In this document: piece after piece, positions 63,810 to 64,000 of the stretch
How the letters are laid out: the number at the start of each line of letters is the position of its first letter
Numbering within the stretch: position 1 is the first letter of the stretch
Source: Blastobasis lacticolella
Taxonomy: Eukaryota > Arthropoda > Insecta > Lepidoptera > Blastobasidae
Direction of reading: 5' to 3'
NCBI GenBank assembly: GCA_905147135.1
Contig: LR990056.1
Span: forward strand, 382,001 to 446,000
DNA: 64,000 nucleotides
Position numbers and translations under genes: made by a program
Notes under the pieces: generated by a model
Told to the model about the DNA's origin: nothing
Database searches by the model: none
Seen by the model: only the letters and a program-made list of their open reading frames with translations

Positions 63810-64000
63810 CTTTCCGCCATCAGGAGACGCGATCCGGGCGAGCGCTTTATCCTTATGTCGTGGATCTTCCAGCTATCCGCACGAGTCGCTTTGGCTTGAC
63901 CTTTAAAATGCGTACGGCTAAGGAATGGAACGCGTTGCCTGCGAGTGTGTTCCCTGATCAATATAATCTGGATGCCTTCAAGGCTAGAGTGAATAGGCTG
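63810..64000 (+). mobile_element. Jockey-like retrotransposon C-terminal fragment (runs off window)
   Basis: 'gggagacgcgatccgggcgag', 'atccgcacgagtcgctttgg' and 'gctaaggaatggaacgcgtt' match 17880-18010 and 12710-12780. The coding continues past the window end. Confidence 0.75.

Overview
The window is nuclear DNA of an animal, very probably an insect and most likely a moth or butterfly. Short GC-rich coding exons with GT..AG introns sit in AT-rich DNA packed with mobile elements. The elements are a tRNA-headed SINE ending in (GAT)n, non-LTR retrotransposon fragments, Helitron-like elements and many short TIR/foldback elements. Several of these look to me like repeats typical of Lepidoptera, but that is recognition from memory and no database was searched. 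There are no operons, CRISPR arrays or rRNA genes, and no tRNA gene that I would call functional.

Layout. (1) 910-9398, + strand: the 3' half of a MEAK7-like (TLDc-domain) gene in four exons. The start of its first visible exon is preceded by two decayed tandem copies of the same exon edge (about 460-835). (2) 9.4-18.4 kb: a repeat field with a ~1.3 kb palindrome just before it (5200-6473), retrotransposon C-terminal fragments and a hAT-type element with target duplications. (3) 18461-20416 (-) and 36728-38536 (+): two single-exon SLC16/MCT-like transporters, A and B, head to head about 16 kb apart. They share ~120 bp of conserved sequence upstream of their ATGs. Between them lie TIR elements, nested Helitron-like copies, retrotransposon scraps, and pieces of a retroelement whose C-terminus resembles a PD-(D/E)XK endonuclease, itself interrupted by a hAT-like element. 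(4) 45.6-49.2 kb: a nearly intact CR1/jockey-like element whose ORF2 is broken by one frameshift in an A-run. (5) 51370-56710, + strand: the first four exons of PEX12, a peroxisomal import ubiquitin-ligase subunit. Exon 3 has a decayed duplicate next to a SINE. The 3' part of exon 4 plus its splice donor is tandemly repeated as a 138-bp unit, seven full copies and a split eighth. The RING-encoding end of PEX12 is not found in the window. (6) 59512-61831 (-): a third MCT-like transporter, C, with one short predicted first exon. (7) 61.8-64 kb: an R1-type retrotransposon C-terminus and the start of a further jockey-like fragment.

The host genes are not an obvious functional set: a lysosome/mTOR-linked TLDc protein, a peroxin and three monocarboxylate-transporter-like permeases. 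Two features link the window. One is the MCT gene cluster. The other is repeated small tandem duplication across exon/intron borders in two unrelated genes (MEAK7-like and PEX12), amid heavy transposon activity. All coordinates of repeats are by eye and approximate to a few bases unless a target duplication or perfect inverted repeat is stated.
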